A stretch of DNA of 64,000 nucleotides from Mucilaginibacter endophyticus (GTDB taxonomy: Bacteria > Bacteroidota > Bacteroidia > Sphingobacteriales > Sphingobacteriaceae): contig NZ_QPCG01000005.1 in NCBI RefSeq assembly GCF_003351025.1, forward strand, positions 567,165-631,164, in the 5' to 3' direction. The translations under genes were made by a program, and so were the position numbers. The notes under the pieces were generated by a model. It ran no database searches. It was not told where the DNA came from and was given only the letters and a program-made list of their open reading frames with translations. Shown in pieces: positions 1 to 9,231 of the stretch. How positions within the stretch are numbered: position 1 is the stretch's first letter; each line of letters begins with the position of its first letter.

Positions 1-1281
1 AACGGCAACACAATTACCTCAGTTAGCCTGACCTATGGCACCGGGGCGGAGCCCACGGCAGGAGTAGGGGTATATCAAAGCATTATACCTGCTGTGAACA
101 CCGGTACCAACGGGTTTTTGCCCGGAAATTATACAATTGCCTACATCTTAGGCAACATTAAAATTACGCCGGCACCGTTAACTATTACTGCTGTTGATGT
201 CAACAAGCCGTTTGGTACCATACTAACCGAACAAACAGGTTCCACGGCTTTCATCTCATCAGGATTGCAAAACCAGGAGAACATTGGGAGCGTAACAATT
301 ACTTACGGCTCAGGGGCAGCCGCTAATGACCCAATCGGCGTTTATCCGGCTGCTATCACACCGTCGTTAGCAAGTGGCGGAACATTTAATCCAGCTAATT
401 ATTTAATAACTTATAATACAGGCAAAATTACGGTAACGCCGCCGGTAGCAATTATAGCGTCAGGTACAATTAGCGCTGTAAACACTATTTATGGTACGCC
501 CTCAACATCAACCATTTTTACAATATCCGGAAATGGTCTTCCTGCAGGAATTTTGGTGACGCCACCAACCGGGTTTGAAGTAAGTATTGATAATTCGGGT
601 TTCCACCCTTTTATTACTTTGGGGCAGGGCGGGAATATTGCTGCTACAACCGTTTATATAAGATTAGCGGCTAAAACACCGGCAGGCATTTACAATGGTG
701 ATATTTTATTAAGCAGCGGCTCAATAACCGCGACTCAATTTATGCCAAACAGTAAGGTGAACCCGACACCGCTCACTATAACGGCTGATAATAAAACCAA
801 AGTTGCGGGTATGGCAAACCCTGAGCTGACGGTAACATATACGGGCTTTGTGAATAATGAAACCGCGGCGCAACTAATTGTAAAACCTATGGTTACCACA
901 CTGGCAACTGCTTTATCTGTAGCCGGGCAATATCCGATAAACGCAACCGGAGCTATGTCGCCCAATTATACAATTAGCTACGTTGATGGGATTTTAACAA
1001 TCAACGCGTTGCCACCAAAAATTGTAGTCCCCAATATATTTACGCCAAATGGTGACGGTGCCAATGATTTATGGGTGATATCTTCATTGGAATATTATCC
1101 GGGTAGCACGGTAAGCGTTTACAACAGGCTTGGCCAACAACTTTATCACTCCGTGGGATATTCAAAACCGTGGGATGGCACTTATCATGGAGCAGGAGTG
1201 CCTTCCGCGGTTTATTATTATATCATTGAACCGGCGAAAAATAAACCGGTATTGTCCGGTTATGTGACTGTTGTAAGGTGA
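1..1281 (+). CDS. MBG-repeat surface protein with gliding-motility C-terminal domain (partial, 5' end missing)
   Basis: The frame is open from base 1, so this is the last 426 residues of a larger secreted protein. At least three MBG-type repeats are visible, each opening with a P-L-T-I-T-A-like strand and containing a V-T-Y-G/V-T-Y-T strand (window residues about 60-140 and 255-335), with a different Ig-like module at about 155-250. The last 85 residues start at N-I-F-T-P-N-G-D-G and contain a W-D-G-T motif. This is the CHU_C / T9SS type B sorting domain, known to direct export through the type IX system and surface anchoring. The role is probably adhesion or cell-surface display. The ligand cannot be inferred. 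The true start and total repeat number lie outside the window. Confidence 0.9.
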   Translation, partial: NGNTITSVSLTYGTGAEPTAGVGVYQSIIPAVNTGTNGFLPGNYTIAYILGNIKITPAPLTITAVDVNKPFGTILTEQTGSTAFISSGLQNQENIGSVTITYGSGAAANDPIGVYPAAITPSLASGGTFNPANYLITYNTGKITVTPPVAIIASGTISAVNTIYGTPSTSTIFTISGNGLPAGILVTPPTGFEVSIDNSGFHPFITLGQGGNIAATTVYIRLAAKTPAGIYNGDILLSSGSITATQFMPNSKVNPTPLTITADNKTKVAGMANPELTVTYTGFVNNETAAQLIVKPMVTTLATALSVAGQYPINATGAMSPNYTISYVDGILTINALPPKIVVPNIFTPNGDGANDLWVISSLEYYPGSTVSVYNRLGQQLYHSVGYSKPWDGTYHGAGVPSAVYYYIIEPAKNKPVLSGYVTVVR

Positions 1282-1358
1282 GTGAGTGTTTGGTCAGTAG
1301 AGATATAAAATATTGTATATTTAGGCTTGTGAAATAATATATAAATTAACGTTTATCA

Positions 1359-2510
1359 ATGTCGAAAATTTTTATTAGTCATTCGTCTAAAGACAATGAT
1401 TTCGTAAAAAGATTGGCTCATGACTTGTTAACTAATGATATCCCTGTTTGGCTGGATGCATATGAACTATCATTGGGAGATTCTTTGTACGATAAAATCT
1501 TTACAGGAATAAAAGAAAGCAACTATTTGATTGTTGTTATATCAGAACACTATAATTCCTCAATTTGGACTTCAAAAGAGTTTAGAGCTATTTTGGCCAA
1601 AGAAGACAAGGATAGGAAGAAATACCTGATTCCTATTAAAATCGACAAATCAGAAGTCCCCTTAGAAATTGCAGACAGGCTATATCAAAATTTTGAATTG
1701 GAGTATGAAAGTAGCGTCAAAAATTTGACAAGATTTTTTAAGAGGGAAGATTTCTCAATAAAATCGATCCCAATAGAAAAAAGACAGATCATTTTAAATT
1801 TTTCAGATTATACTGAGGTAGATATCGCTTTAATTAGAAGTATACTTTCTGATTCGCATTTGCATCGGAATACAAGTATTTTGAAAAAACAAATTTTCTT
1901 CAACGGTTATGCATCTATTGATAAGTTATTAGCTATAGGTAAAAACAACTTATTATCAATTGAAAATAACAAAGCAATTTTAGAACAGTACGATAAAGAC
2001 AGTCGGGAGATTGAACATTTTGTTGACTACATTAGTAAAGGTGTACTTTTAATGCTAAATGAATTTAAACCGAATAACAACACACAATTAATATCCATAA
2101 GCATTTATTGGTACGTAAAAATGTTTATGAATATGATTTATAGTATTATCAACCGTTATTTGGATAAGAAACAATTAAAAGATTTAAATATAGAAGATAA
2201 AAAGTTTTACAGCTTACATTTTTTGAGTAGCGGGAGTTTTAGTGCGTTTTACGATGTTAATGGATATGCACGGCTCGATGTTTTTGACAAAAATGATAAT
2301 AAAATTTATTGTTCGATAACAGTAGATGAAGATTGTTACGCTTACAAGGAACTTAAAAAACTTCCTATACCTATAACATTTTCTGAAGCATTGTCTCATG
2401 ATTTGATGTATAAATATTTGATCCCACAGAATGTTTATAGTAAGATTGTTAATGAACATCAAACAGTACTGATGACAAATTTTAAAGATTATTTGGTCGG
2501 TTTGAGTTGA
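1359..2510 (+). CDS. TIR-domain protein with unassigned C-terminal region
   Basis: Residues 1-130 are a TIR fold: the opening K-I-F-I-S-H-S-S-K-D, the V-W-L-D-A-Y-E-L segment, V-V-I-S-E-H-Y near 59-65, and W70 followed by E74, the usual place of the NAD-hydrolysing glutamate in bacterial TIR enzymes. Residues 130-383 match no domain I recognise and are rich in Lys, Asn, Ile and Tyr. The gene is clearly more AT-rich than its neighbours, which suggests horizontal acquisition. It stands alone: 77 bp separate it from the adhesin upstream and the next gene is convergent. TIR proteins of this kind often act in phage defence or as NADases. That role is inferred from family and composition only, since no partner gene such as a Thoeris effector is present. 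Confidence 0.85.
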   Translation: MSKIFISHSSKDNDFVKRLAHDLLTNDIPVWLDAYELSLGDSLYDKIFTGIKESNYLIVVISEHYNSSIWTSKEFRAILAKEDKDRKKYLIPIKIDKSEVPLEIADRLYQNFELEYESSVKNLTRFFKREDFSIKSIPIEKRQIILNFSDYTEVDIALIRSILSDSHLHRNTSILKKQIFFNGYASIDKLLAIGKNNLLSIENNKAILEQYDKDSREIEHFVDYISKGVLLMLNEFKPNNNTQLISISIYWYVKMFMNMIYSIINRYLDKKQLKDLNIEDKKFYSLHFLSSGSFSAFYDVNGYARLDVFDKNDNKIYCSITVDEDCYAYKELKKLPIPITFSEALSHDLMYKYLIPQNVYSKIVNEHQTVLMTNFKDYLVGLS

Positions 2511-2532
2511 AACAAAGACCTAAACACAGCAT

Positions 2533-3711
2533 TTATATTTTCAGAAAAATCTTATTCCTATATAAAATATAAAGTAGTGTTAGCTGCACTAAAACTATAG
2601 ATACAGCCGCCCATACCGGCTGCCAGTTTTGGGCAAGATGGCTAATAATACCACCAAAGAAATAATTCGCGGTATGCTGAAAATCTATCATTCCTTCGGA
2701 TGCGAGGTAGATCACTATGGAGTTTACGCCGATAAGCACAAAGGGGAAAGCCCATTTGCGGAAACCGGCAACGTCAATAATTAAATAAAACACCGAAAGG
2801 AAAACCAGGCTCCAACCACCAACAAACAGCACGAACGAGCTGGTCCACAAGCGCTTGTTGATCGGAAAGGCTATATCCCAAAGTAAACCCACACCGATGA
2901 GGAGCAGGCCAATCACGAATAAGCTTACCCCCTTTTTCCACATAGGCCATTTTACTGATTCAAGCTTTAAGAATTGGCCCGTAAATATCCCCAGCATGGC
3001 TGTACCAATTGCCGGAATGGTAGATAGTACGCCCTCTGGGTCATGTACCTTATCATGTAGCCTGCCGGGAAGCAGCAAGCGGTCGATATAAGATTCCAGG
3101 CTGCCATTCATGGTTAAAACCCCGGCTCCGTAGCCCGGTACCGGGATCCATTCCATAGCTGCCCAATAGCCCAGCAGCAAAATACCGAACCATAGAATTT
3201 GACCTTTGGTACCAACATTCAGATAAATTATGCCTGCAAAAAACCACGCAAGCCCGATACGGCCAAGCACACTTGCAAAGCGGGTATTTTCATATCCGTT
3301 AAACTTAAACAGGCCATTAACCACCATGCCTAAAAAAAGCAGTATCACGGTACGCCTGATCATGGAGCGATAAATTTCGCCCTTTGCCGCTGAGGGTAAT
3401 AGATGAGGATGATTTACTTCATATTTTGCCGCTTTACTTCCCATGGAATAAGGCATAGAAACCCCTGCAATAAACAGGAACAGCGGAAAGATCATATCAT
3501 AAAAAGTAATGCCATTCCACACAGTATGATGCAGCTGCCCCGACATCCATACAAAAACCGGCCAGCCGGTGGCTTTAGCAAGCGCATGTACAACACCTTC
3601 GCCGCTCATGATCCAGAACATATCAAAACCACGGAGCGCATCTAATGATAACAGTCGCGCAGTTTTTTTTACAGGATTATCCAATGATTTGCTTGTATTA
3701 TTTGTTTCCAT
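2533..3711 (-). CDS. HGSNAT/DUF5009-like multipass acyltransferase
   Basis: A 392-residue membrane protein with about ten hydrophobic helices. It belongs to the heparan-alpha-glucosaminide N-acetyltransferase (DUF1624/DUF5009, bacterial NagX) family. Family signs are the opening S-L-D-A-L-R-G-F-D-M at about 22-31 and H62-T-V-W-N-G-I-T-F-Y-D before F-P-L-F-L-F-I-A-G. H62 aligns with the histidine described as the acetyl carrier in human HGSNAT. The family moves an acetyl group from cytoplasmic acetyl-CoA to a terminal glucosamine on the other side of the membrane. Its ATG shares one base with the stop of the alpha-N-acetylglucosaminidase gene (TAATG), so the two are translationally coupled. 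It is the last gene of polysaccharide locus 1. The acceptor sugar in this organism is inferred. Confidence 0.85.
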   Translation of the reverse strand: METNNTSKSLDNPVKKTARLLSLDALRGFDMFWIMSGEGVVHALAKATGWPVFVWMSGQLHHTVWNGITFYDMIFPLFLFIAGVSMPYSMGSKAAKYEVNHPHLLPSAAKGEIYRSMIRRTVILLFLGMVVNGLFKFNGYENTRFASVLGRIGLAWFFAGIIYLNVGTKGQILWFGILLLGYWAAMEWIPVPGYGAGVLTMNGSLESYIDRLLLPGRLHDKVHDPEGVLSTIPAIGTAMLGIFTGQFLKLESVKWPMWKKGVSLFVIGLLLIGVGLLWDIAFPINKRLWTSSFVLFVGGWSLVFLSVFYLIIDVAGFRKWAFPFVLIGVNSIVIYLASEGMIDFQHTANYFFGGIISHLAQNWQPVWAAVSIVLVQLTLLYILYRNKIFLKI

Positions 3712-5924
3712 TATTCAAGGTCCTTAACCATTGCTGTCCTGTATTTTTCATAGAGTTGCTGTGCAACCGCTGTACTGCTGCCAACGGGTATAACTGGATA
3801 TGCTTTGGATGAATTAACCCATTGCCATTCCCAACCGCTTATCGATTTGTCAAACAGCTTAAAATCGGGTTGTTTACCTGTTTCTATCGATCCCTTCAGC
3901 AGCGTAAAAAATTTTTGCCACCGTGTTTTATAAAAATCATTGAGCAAACCGCTCCATTGCCTGCACGAGTATTCATGCAGAGGACTATCAGCATCTCCCC
4001 AAAGTGTTATCAGGTTGCGGGCATTTTTTTCGTAGAGCGCTTTTTCACTCGGATTAGTTCCCCATTTGCGGGCGTCAGCTATCCAGGGGCCAAGCATAAA
4101 ATCTTTTTGAGTGGCCAACAGCCTGTCCATGTCAGCTATCAGGTTGATATAATCATTACTGTACTGTTCAAAGGATTTAAGGTCTTTATCATGATAAGCC
4201 TTCGCCCATTTCAGCTGAAGCGGGCGGCCATAGTTGGCCAGTACCTGTCGGGTTACATCAACTAAATCATATTTAAAGCCGCTACTTTGCTTGCATTCGG
4301 GTATAGCTGCAATCATTTTATCCCATGCGGGCAACAGGTTTTTACGGTTATAGTTTAGATGCGTACGCGTCCATACAGCCGCAGAATCAAGGGTTGGCCT
4401 GCCTGTAATGATCGATTCGGCGCCATCGCGGATATCTTTGCCGTTAAAAACGGTAGTCCTGAGGGTTTGCCAGGCATCCACGGCATCCTGGTTTTTTACG
4501 CCATAACGGTTGAGGAGATAAGCCGACAGCCATTCATCTAAATTGATAGGTTTATTTTGCCAGGTATTTTGCGTCATTAGCTCATAAAGCACCGGCGTTT
4601 GTTCGATGGCTTCCATGGTTAAGCCAATGCCCACCAATCGGCCCGATTTTGGATCATTTAGCGCCTGTGCAGGTTGCGCGGCTACAGCTTCTATCCTCCC
4701 GAACAAACTGTTATTGCCGCCGTAATTGTGCAGCATATTCCAGATCCATGGTTTGCCGTAAAAAGCTTCGGTACGTTTCCAAACCGGTTCATAATCGGTA
4801 TTAAGATCAAGCACGATCATGTGCTCGTTAGGCACAGCATTCAGCAAAGCTTTGATCTGTTCGTTTTGCCAGAATTTGCGGTCGCTGAAAAACAACCAGC
4901 CCTGCATCACCCAAACGGCTTTGGGATCAGCATTTTTCATCCCATCATAAATTCTCGCGCTTAGCTCCGACAGGAATTTGAGATCATTGGATGGTGGTTC
5001 ATTCTCGTTAAATGTATCGGCCGAATACAGGTGATCGGTACCGTAAACTTTGGTTTGTTCCTGGATGAATTTCTTACCGATCTCGGCGAATAAAGGATCT
5101 TCCGAATCCAGGATATAAGTATCGGCAAAGCCATTTTTCCAATTGGTTTGCTTCAGTTTGGCATTAGGGAAATGCGTTTTGAACGATGCAGGCACATGCC
5201 CGGTAAATGCGGGAAGTACCGGCTTGATTCCAAGCTCACGCTCACGCTGTAATATTTTCACCTGAAGGTCTTTGTGGCTGTTTATCCAGCTGGCAGGCAG
5301 CGGGCCATCCCATTGATCGATATTGCCCATATAAAACCAGCCAAAATATGCCGGACCGGTAAAAAAATCCTGCATATCCTTATTGCTGAAGCCCATGGAT
5401 TTGTACACCTTGTCCCATACATATTCCTGGCCGGTTATAGCCAATGGCATATTAATACCATGCAGGGCCATCCAGTCAATTTCTTTTTCCCATCGCTTCC
5501 AATCCCACCAGCTCATGCTATAGCTATAGGTGCAATAATTAAGGTAATAGCGATACTGATATGGCGTAGCTTTCCTGATCCTTTTAGCCGGCATAGGCAA
5601 ACTTACGGGCAGGTTTAAGTTTGTGCCGTTCCAGGTAACCTGGCAGTGGGCATATTCGGTAAGGTAATAATACAAGGCAGAGGCCACAGCCACACCGTTA
5701 TTGCCCCTTAATATGATTTTGCCTTTTGTACCTTCTACCTCAAAAACGTCTTTTGCGTCTGCCGCCGGAAGCGGTTGAACAATAAACTTTTGCGCGTTAC
5801 CGGGTATAATCCTTTTTATTAAAGCATAAGATGATTGAACGTTTAGCTGTGCCCGGGCATTCATTGTTGTTAAACATATACCGCCGAGCAATGCACAAAT
5901 AAAAACCTTTGTTTTACAGCTCAT
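3711..5924 (-). CDS. GH89 alpha-N-acetylglucosaminidase
   Basis: A 737-residue secreted enzyme with a signal peptide ending near A-R-A-Q. It matches NAGLU-type GH89 along its length: an N-terminal alpha/beta domain (about 25-120), a TIM-barrel with W-W-D-W-K-R-W and N-M-P-L-A-I-T-G-Q-E, and a C-terminal helical domain. The two catalytic glutamates of the family are present: E307 in T-F-N-E-N-E-P-P and E438 in L-T-M-E-A-I-E-Q. The family hydrolyses terminal alpha-linked GlcNAc, for example from heparan or mucin-type glycans. The ATG follows directly on the GH28 stop codon (TAAATG), and the stop overlaps the downstream acetyltransferase start by one base. The enzyme acts in the periplasm or at the outer membrane. 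Confidence 0.95.
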   Translation of the reverse strand: MSCKTKVFICALLGGICLTTMNARAQLNVQSSYALIKRIIPGNAQKFIVQPLPAADAKDVFEVEGTKGKIILRGNNGVAVASALYYYLTEYAHCQVTWNGTNLNLPVSLPMPAKRIRKATPYQYRYYLNYCTYSYSMSWWDWKRWEKEIDWMALHGINMPLAITGQEYVWDKVYKSMGFSNKDMQDFFTGPAYFGWFYMGNIDQWDGPLPASWINSHKDLQVKILQRERELGIKPVLPAFTGHVPASFKTHFPNAKLKQTNWKNGFADTYILDSEDPLFAEIGKKFIQEQTKVYGTDHLYSADTFNENEPPSNDLKFLSELSARIYDGMKNADPKAVWVMQGWLFFSDRKFWQNEQIKALLNAVPNEHMIVLDLNTDYEPVWKRTEAFYGKPWIWNMLHNYGGNNSLFGRIEAVAAQPAQALNDPKSGRLVGIGLTMEAIEQTPVLYELMTQNTWQNKPINLDEWLSAYLLNRYGVKNQDAVDAWQTLRTTVFNGKDIRDGAESIITGRPTLDSAAVWTRTHLNYNRKNLLPAWDKMIAAIPECKQSSGFKYDLVDVTRQVLANYGRPLQLKWAKAYHDKDLKSFEQYSNDYINLIADMDRLLATQKDFMLGPWIADARKWGTNPSEKALYEKNARNLITLWGDADSPLHEYSCRQWSGLLNDFYKTRWQKFFTLLKGSIETGKQPDFKLFDKSISGWEWQWVNSSKAYPVIPVGSSTAVAQQLYEKYRTAMVKDLE

Positions 5925-7478
5925 TTAATTTGAAGTTTTAGGGTTGTTGGTTTTTATGATCTGCTCGCGTTTATCGGTGGGTTGAATATCCTGCAATAAT
6001 TTAACCTCAACGTTGTTCAAATATAAAAGGGGCAATTTTTTAAAGCCTGATATATTGATCTTATCAGCAGCCAGTTCGCTCACATCATCAAAAACAAACG
6101 GTGTACGGAAATCCTGACCGGTGTAATTGATATGGATGTTTTTCAGGTTGAGTCCCTCCGTATGCCGCGCATAAAAGGCTGATGCAGGTAATTCTCCAAA
6201 CATGGAAAACTCTGGGTATGAAGAGATTTTTTCAGGCACCCTGGTTAAAGAATCGATGTTAAAAAATGCTTTCTGCTTTTTAGCTGTGCCTTTATAAGTG
6301 ATGTCGATGTTCTCCAACGTGACATCCCTCACCGGCGAACCCGGGATCCCGGAAACCGAAGACGGGAAAATATTATGAGCGAATTGCTCCTGCGGACCTT
6401 CTTCGTGATAGCCTGCATCCGGTTTTCCGGCCGGTACTTCTACCTTAACATCGCCTATGTAAACACGGCTTATCTCACCTACAGGCCTTGTTTTGGCACG
6501 TTTGCCCAACCTGATGAATATGGCGTTACCTGTGTTTTTTGCTATAACACCCCTAACGTCTATATCCTGAATAGTAGCTCCATCTACCGATTCAATGGCC
6601 ACAGCCGAGCGAAATGTATCGTACACATAAATATCGCGTACGGTTATTTTTTTGAAACCACCCCATGATGCCGTTCCCATTTTAAAGGCACTGGCGCTTG
6701 AACGGATCTTGCAATTGGCAATGTATATGTTTTCACACGCACCCTGCGGATCGGATGATTTCAGGCAGATCCCATCATCGGCTACGTTAAAAAAACTATT
6801 GGTGAGTTTTACGTTTTTGCAATCAACCAGGTCAATCCCGTCGTTATTTAAAAACGTATTACTGATTACGTTAATGCTGTCAATAACCATATTGGTACAG
6901 CTTCTGTAATCCTGGATCCAGCAAAGGCCATTTTTAATGGTAAAGTTTTTAAGATTGATCTTGTCGCATTTTTCAAATACAATGAGCTTAGGCCTGTTAT
7001 CTTCTTCCGGGCGTAACTGGTGCCAGTCGTTATAGGTTTTCCATTCCTTATCTTTTAACGTGCCATTGTTCAGCATCCGGTAAATATCTTTGATCAATGC
7101 ATCGCCCTGCCCGTCAATAGTACCTTTTCCGGTGATGGAAATGTTTTGTTGCTTTTCTGCAACAATAAGTGCAGAAGCCTTTTCAGGACCATAGGTAATA
7201 CGTTTGGCAGAGCCTAATAATTCTGCTCCCGCGGCGAGGTGTAACTCAATATTCGATCGCAGGTGAATAACACTGGTTACGAATTTACCAGCCGGGATCC
7301 AGATAGTTCCTCCGCCTGCTTCAGCGGCTTTGTCAATAGCATCCTGAATGATGCGGACATTATCGGTTTTGCCATCGGCTACCGCACCCAGTTTTTTGAT
7401 ATTGTAAATCTTTTGCTGCGCGGATGCTATATTGATCACTACTGTGGAAAACAGGAATAACAGGATTGCTTTCATCAT
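5925..7478 (-). CDS. GH28-family parallel beta-helix glycosidase
   Basis: A 517-residue secreted protein with a signal peptide (cleavage near I-A-S-A-Q) and the GH28 entry strand I-K-K-L-G-A-V-A-D-G-K-T-D. Beta-helix coils run to about residue 460. The catalytic aspartate region is present as N-N-D-G-I-D-L and D-D-G-I-C-L-K. The usual G-H-G and R-I-K motifs of polygalacturonases are not intact: K-M-G-T and F-I-R-L-G-K stand in their places. The enzyme is therefore probably a diverged exo-acting member rather than a classical polygalacturonase. The stop codon abuts the GH89 start, so both are one transcript. A hairpin at 7571-7600 separates it from the SusD gene upstream. Confidence 0.88.
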   Translation of the reverse strand: MMKAILLFLFSTVVINIASAQQKIYNIKKLGAVADGKTDNVRIIQDAIDKAAEAGGGTIWIPAGKFVTSVIHLRSNIELHLAAGAELLGSAKRITYGPEKASALIVAEKQQNISITGKGTIDGQGDALIKDIYRMLNNGTLKDKEWKTYNDWHQLRPEEDNRPKLIVFEKCDKINLKNFTIKNGLCWIQDYRSCTNMVIDSINVISNTFLNNDGIDLVDCKNVKLTNSFFNVADDGICLKSSDPQGACENIYIANCKIRSSASAFKMGTASWGGFKKITVRDIYVYDTFRSAVAIESVDGATIQDIDVRGVIAKNTGNAIFIRLGKRAKTRPVGEISRVYIGDVKVEVPAGKPDAGYHEEGPQEQFAHNIFPSSVSGIPGSPVRDVTLENIDITYKGTAKKQKAFFNIDSLTRVPEKISSYPEFSMFGELPASAFYARHTEGLNLKNIHINYTGQDFRTPFVFDDVSELAADKINISGFKKLPLLYLNNVEVKLLQDIQPTDKREQIIKTNNPKTSN

Positions 7479-7570
7479 ATTTTATAAACGCTTTTACATT
7501 ACCATCCACTTTATAATTAAAGTTTGCGGCAGTTAAAGTAATCACTTTCGTCAAAAAATTACCCGTAATA

Positions 7571-7600
7571 AAATCCCCGGCTGTTTCCAGCCAGGGATTT
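7571..7600 (-). terminator. Hairpin between susD and the GH28 gene
   Basis: A stem pairs 7571-7583 with 7588-7600, with one mismatch and a 4-base loop. It lies just after the SusD stop codon in the transcribed direction. The downstream arm ends in TTTTA, so it may be a leaky terminator that lowers expression of the three enzyme genes relative to SusC/SusD. Confidence 0.55.
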
Positions 7601-7615
7601 ATTAATTATGGATTA

Positions 7616-9208
7616 TCAATAGCCCGGATTTTGTTTCAATTTAGGGTTTAACTGAATTTCCGGATTCGGTATCGGGAAGATGCGGTGATTAGGGTCCGCA
7701 TCTGTTTTTATGCCCCATGCTTTTTCAAACTGTCCAAAACGGATCAGGTCATTACGGCGCCACCATTCAACCGCAAATTCGCGACCGCGTTCGTCAAGGA
7801 TATCTGAAAGGGCTACAGAACCTAATGAAGCCGCCTTTGCACGGCTGCGCACCTGGTTAACCAGCGTTAAAGGCGAGTCGCCATTTGTGGTGGTAGCACC
7901 TCTTAAAATAGCCTCGGCCTTCATCAGCAATATATCGGCATACCTGAACATCGGTACATCATTACCCTGGTTACGTGAGGTAGAAGTGCTGTCCGGATAA
8001 AATTTATTGTTACGGTAGCCTTCTTCATTTGCCAATTCATCATTGCCGATATCAAACGTTGCTTTGTTTCTCCAGGTGATATCAGGCGTAAACTCTAACT
8101 GGTGCTTTACTACGCCACCTGGGTCAGGTCCACTATAATTATCATCCAAACCTTTGTTGGTGGTCGTGATTAGTATAGGCGTACCGTCGTTGTAATATTG
8201 CTTCCCGGTCAGGTATTGTTTTTTACGCACGTCATTAGCGTCGTTAAAAAGCGCGTAATAGGTTGGGAACGTATACATTGGTCCATCGGGTGCATAAGGC
8301 AGGCTATATTTGGCTTTCAGAGCCGGGTGAAGTGTCCACCGGGCGTAATATTGTCCCTGTGCCAGGTTCCCATCATAAGGGATCGCAAAAATGAAATCCT
8401 TAATCTGCGGACCGTTATTCGGTCTGAACATCCCCAGGTAATCGGCATCTAAAGCATATTTGTTGTCTTTGATTACATTATCACACATGGTTACCGCGTC
8501 CTGGTATCTTGGCGTGCCAATGTAATAAGCGGCATTCAGGTACATTTTTGCCAGTATGGTGTATGCAAGGTATTTGGTAGGCCTGCCATAAGTTGAAACG
8601 TCAACCGTACTGCTCAGGTTTGGAATCTGGGCCAATAATTCGCTTTCAACAAAGGCAAATACCTGCGCGCGGGTTTGGGTTCCCAAATTGGTAGTATCGC
8701 CAAAACTTTTGGAGATAGGCACGTTACCAAACAGGTCCATCATGTAAAAGTATGCCATGGCGCGCATGGTTTTTATCTCGGCTACGGTTTGGTCTTTAGC
8801 TGCACTTTCTGCCACCGATGAAAATAACGATAACACCTGGTTACAGGTACTGATGGTTGAGAAACCCCATGTCCAGTCGTCTTCAAATATGGTATTATCA
8901 GGGGTATAAGTATGCAGGTTAAGGGTTGAATAAGTACCGCCATCCAGCCAGTTACCACCACGGGCAACCAGTACGTTTTCATCGGTACTGAGGTTTAATG
9001 TAAGCCAGAGGTTACGTCCGGGAGTACCGCGGAAGGTAGTATAAATTGGCCCTGTAGCCGCCACAAACTGCGCGGGGGTTTTTGGGAAGTTTGCCGGGGT
9101 AAGTGTTGATACGGGTACCACATCAAGCTTGGTGCAGCTTTGTAAAGCCACCAAAGCCATACATGCCGCTAAAAAACTAAAAACTATATGTTGTTTAATA
9201 CGATTCAT
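7616..9208 (-). CDS. SusD/RagB-family nutrient-binding lipoprotein (locus 1)
   Basis: A 530-residue lipoprotein whose signal peptide ends in L-Q-S-C, giving an N-terminal lipid-anchored cysteine near residue 25. The SusD_N-like region has TPR helices and the C-terminal SusD_RagB part carries the usual R-Y-A-D-I-L-L-M-K-A-E-A helix (about 415-430). It ends with the family pattern I-P-N-P-E followed by N-P-N/N-P-K-L-K-Q-N-P-G-Y. It sits on the cell surface as a lid over the adjacent SusC channel and binds glycan. The gene begins 23 bp after the SusC stop, so the two form one unit. Exact glycan specificity cannot be read from the sequence, but the downstream GH28 and GH89 suggest a uronic-acid or GlcNAc-containing polymer. 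Confidence 0.95.
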   Translation of the reverse strand: MNRIKQHIVFSFLAACMALVALQSCTKLDVVPVSTLTPANFPKTPAQFVAATGPIYTTFRGTPGRNLWLTLNLSTDENVLVARGGNWLDGGTYSTLNLHTYTPDNTIFEDDWTWGFSTISTCNQVLSLFSSVAESAAKDQTVAEIKTMRAMAYFYMMDLFGNVPISKSFGDTTNLGTQTRAQVFAFVESELLAQIPNLSSTVDVSTYGRPTKYLAYTILAKMYLNAAYYIGTPRYQDAVTMCDNVIKDNKYALDADYLGMFRPNNGPQIKDFIFAIPYDGNLAQGQYYARWTLHPALKAKYSLPYAPDGPMYTFPTYYALFNDANDVRKKQYLTGKQYYNDGTPILITTTNKGLDDNYSGPDPGGVVKHQLEFTPDITWRNKATFDIGNDELANEEGYRNNKFYPDSTSTSRNQGNDVPMFRYADILLMKAEAILRGATTTNGDSPLTLVNQVRSRAKAASLGSVALSDILDERGREFAVEWWRRNDLIRFGQFEKAWGIKTDADPNHRIFPIPNPEIQLNPKLKQNPGY

Positions 9209-9231
9209 CTTGTTTGATCTTTAATGGTTAA

